A DNA stretch of 64,000 bases from Mucilaginibacter flavidus (GTDB lineage: Bacteria > Bacteroidota > Bacteroidia > Sphingobacteriales > Sphingobacteriaceae), in the NCBI RefSeq assembly GCF_024055575.1, contig NZ_JAMXOE010000010.1, forward strand, positions 62,001 to 126,000. Reading direction: 5' to 3'. The notes under the pieces are model-generated. The model was not told the origin of the DNA. It saw nothing but the letters and a program-made list of their open reading frames with translations, and ran no database searches. Numbering within the stretch: the stretch's first letter is position 1; each line of letters opens with the position of its first letter. The translations under genes were made by a program, and so were the position numbers. Shown here piece after piece: positions 63,004-64,000 of the stretch.

Positions 63004-64000
63004 TGAAAAAAATATACCTCGCGTTATTACTGTTGTTGATTTTGCCGGTAAAGGCCTTGGCCCAGCAAGTGCCGGACAAGGTTTTTAAGCTGGATAAATT
63101 ATCCCAACAGGATATTTTGCCACAGGGTTGGAAAATTAGCCCCGGCGACAACCCGCAATGGGCACAGCCCGGGTTTGATGATCATAAGTGGGCAAATTGC
63201 GATTCGTTATTGGAGCAAATAATACTGGATAGTAAAAGTGACCACTTCTGGCTCAGGCTGCATTTATTGGTTGACAGTAGTTTAAAGACAACGGATTTTG
63301 CATTTATAATTTACCAGAACGTCGCTTCTGTAATTTACGTTGACGGTAAGCCCGTTAAAAGCTATGGTTCCATTGTTGAGCCGGTAAAAATGTATGACCC
63401 ACTTGGTTATCCTATACCGGTAAAACTGTCCGCAGGCAGCCATGTTGTTGCTGTTCAGTTAGTCGCCAGCAAATTCCTTTTAAAATACAGGGATATTGGC
63501 AGCCTTTATCTCACTTTTAGCCTTGAGATTAATGCCAAAACAAACGCCGAAAATAATCATGCGATAGTTTCCGCTATAGACAGGCAATTTAGTGATCATA
63601 ACTTGCTGCTTATTGGCATGTTCTTCATTCTTACCATTACGCATCTTGCCTCATATCTGTATTATCGTAAGCAAAAGGCACACCTCTATTATGCCATTAT
63701 AACCTTCATATTGCTTTTTGCCACCCTTACCAATTTTACAGTCACTGGTCAGCATTCGCCCGTGGTGATATTTTGGCTTAGTTTGATCGCCTTTTTGGGC
63801 TTTATTGGTTTCGTTTTCCTGCCCTTAACCATTTATGAGTTATTTGATTACCGGGGCCGACTGGTTATTAAAATAATTTTATCTTTTTCCGTTATTTGCG
63901 TTTCTTTTATTTGGATAAACACTACTTACGCCTATTACCTGCTTTTTTATGTTACGCCGCTGGTTAATGCACTGGAGTGCCTGCGCATTGGTATTTGGGC
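63003..64000 (+). CDS. 7TM-type sensor protein, probably histidine kinase, N-terminal part
   Basis: The frame is open from ATG 63003 to the window end (332 codons) and the C-terminus is outside. It has a signal peptide (MKKIYLALLLLLILPVKALA, cut near Q), an extracytoplasmic sensor domain of the jelly-roll type with FWLRLHLLVDSSL and VIYVDGKPVKSYG, then consecutive membrane helices from about residue 200 (LLLIGMFFILTITHLASYLY, HLYYAIITFILLFATLTNF, VIFWLSLIAFLGFIGFVFLP). This is the 7TM-DISM type. A kinase tail is expected from the context. Confidence 0.8.
   Translation, partial: MKKIYLALLLLLILPVKALAQQVPDKVFKLDKLSQQDILPQGWKISPGDNPQWAQPGFDDHKWANCDSLLEQIILDSKSDHFWLRLHLLVDSSLKTTDFAFIIYQNVASVIYVDGKPVKSYGSIVEPVKMYDPLGYPIPVKLSAGSHVVAVQLVASKFLLKYRDIGSLYLTFSLEINAKTNAENNHAIVSAIDRQFSDHNLLLIGMFFILTITHLASYLYYRKQKAHLYYAIITFILLFATLTNFTVTGQHSPVVIFWLSLIAFLGFIGFVFLPLTIYELFDYRGRLVIKIILSFSVICVSFIWINTTYAYYLLFYVTPLVNALECLRIGIW

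Noticed and set aside
1..64000. Insertion sequences, prophage genes, tRNA or rRNA genes
   Set aside because: No transposase, integrase, phage structural protein or cloverleaf-type sequence was recognised on either strand; a tRNA scan tool was not available, so short tRNA genes cannot be fully excluded.

Overview
The window looks like a chromosomal segment of a Bacteroidota member close to Mucilaginibacter/Pedobacter (Sphingobacteriaceae). The signs are a TonB-dependent receptor with a carboxypeptidase-like N-terminal domain, many short-lipobox lipoproteins, a two-component-regulator-propeller histidine kinase, an HMA-AraC regulator, GH144 and GHL10 glycosidases, moderate GC with very AT-rich intergenic DNA, and almost no Shine-Dalgarno sequences. 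The family assignments are recalled from motifs; no search was run. No rRNA, tRNA, CRISPR array, transposase or phage gene was seen.

Layout. (1) 1-6290: nitrite assimilation. A porin cut by the left edge, a Crp/Fnr regulator with a cysteine-rich N-terminus, nirD and nirB on the minus strand, and divergently cobA (siroheme precursor synthesis for NirB) overlapping a small protein gene by 4 bp. Palindromes lie upstream of the regulator and between nirB and cobA. (2) 6344-15331: housekeeping and accessory genes: SnoaL-like, alpha/beta hydrolase, HD hydrolase, DUF1543, FAD/NAD(P) protein, small membrane peptide, M24 peptidase, cysteine hydrolase divergent from a LysR regulator, and an ArsR-SRPBCC-membrane protein operon with an inverted repeat just upstream. 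(3) 15619-24025: five co-directional envelope genes: TonB-dependent receptor, beta-helix lipoprotein, propeller-like lipoprotein, metallophosphoesterase with an altered last metal motif, and a PQQ-type propeller with an extra C-terminal domain. Together they look like one surface uptake or scavenging unit with an unknown substrate. (4) 24028-28939 (minus): one reading frame of about 1343 codons encoding a Cache-type membrane sensor joined to a P-loop NTPase, interrupted by two in-frame stop codons, followed by a Cys-containing hypothetical gene. (5) 29270-40039: mixed genes including an S41 peptidase, a DUF3863-like protein, xthA, a HMA-AraC regulator next to a 40-residue metallothionein-like peptide, glutamyl-Q tRNA(Asp) synthetase, a metallo-beta-lactamase-fold protein and GH144. 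(6) 40235-49605: propeller histidine kinase and response regulator, secreted proteins, a fatty acid desaturase and a GHL10 glycosidase. (7) 49918-57435: coiled-coil membrane protein, M28 peptidase and a cyanophycin module (cphA divergent from cphB and an isoaspartyl peptidase gene). (8) 57792-64000: YitT protein, HD hydrolase, two paralogous histidine kinases, a decayed kinase tail, and a third 7TM-type sensor cut by the right edge.

Two families of interspersed repeats punctuate the intergenic DNA: about 90-bp elements with palindromic GAGACGC ends sitting at or next to gene stop codons (three copies), and paired inverted arrays of a 7-bp unit AAGARYC (two copies). Both occur in the cyanophycin/M28 region. 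The most unusual items are the double-nonsense sensor-NTPase gene, the unannotatably short metallothionein-like gene beside its candidate metal regulator, and the repeats that supply stop codons.
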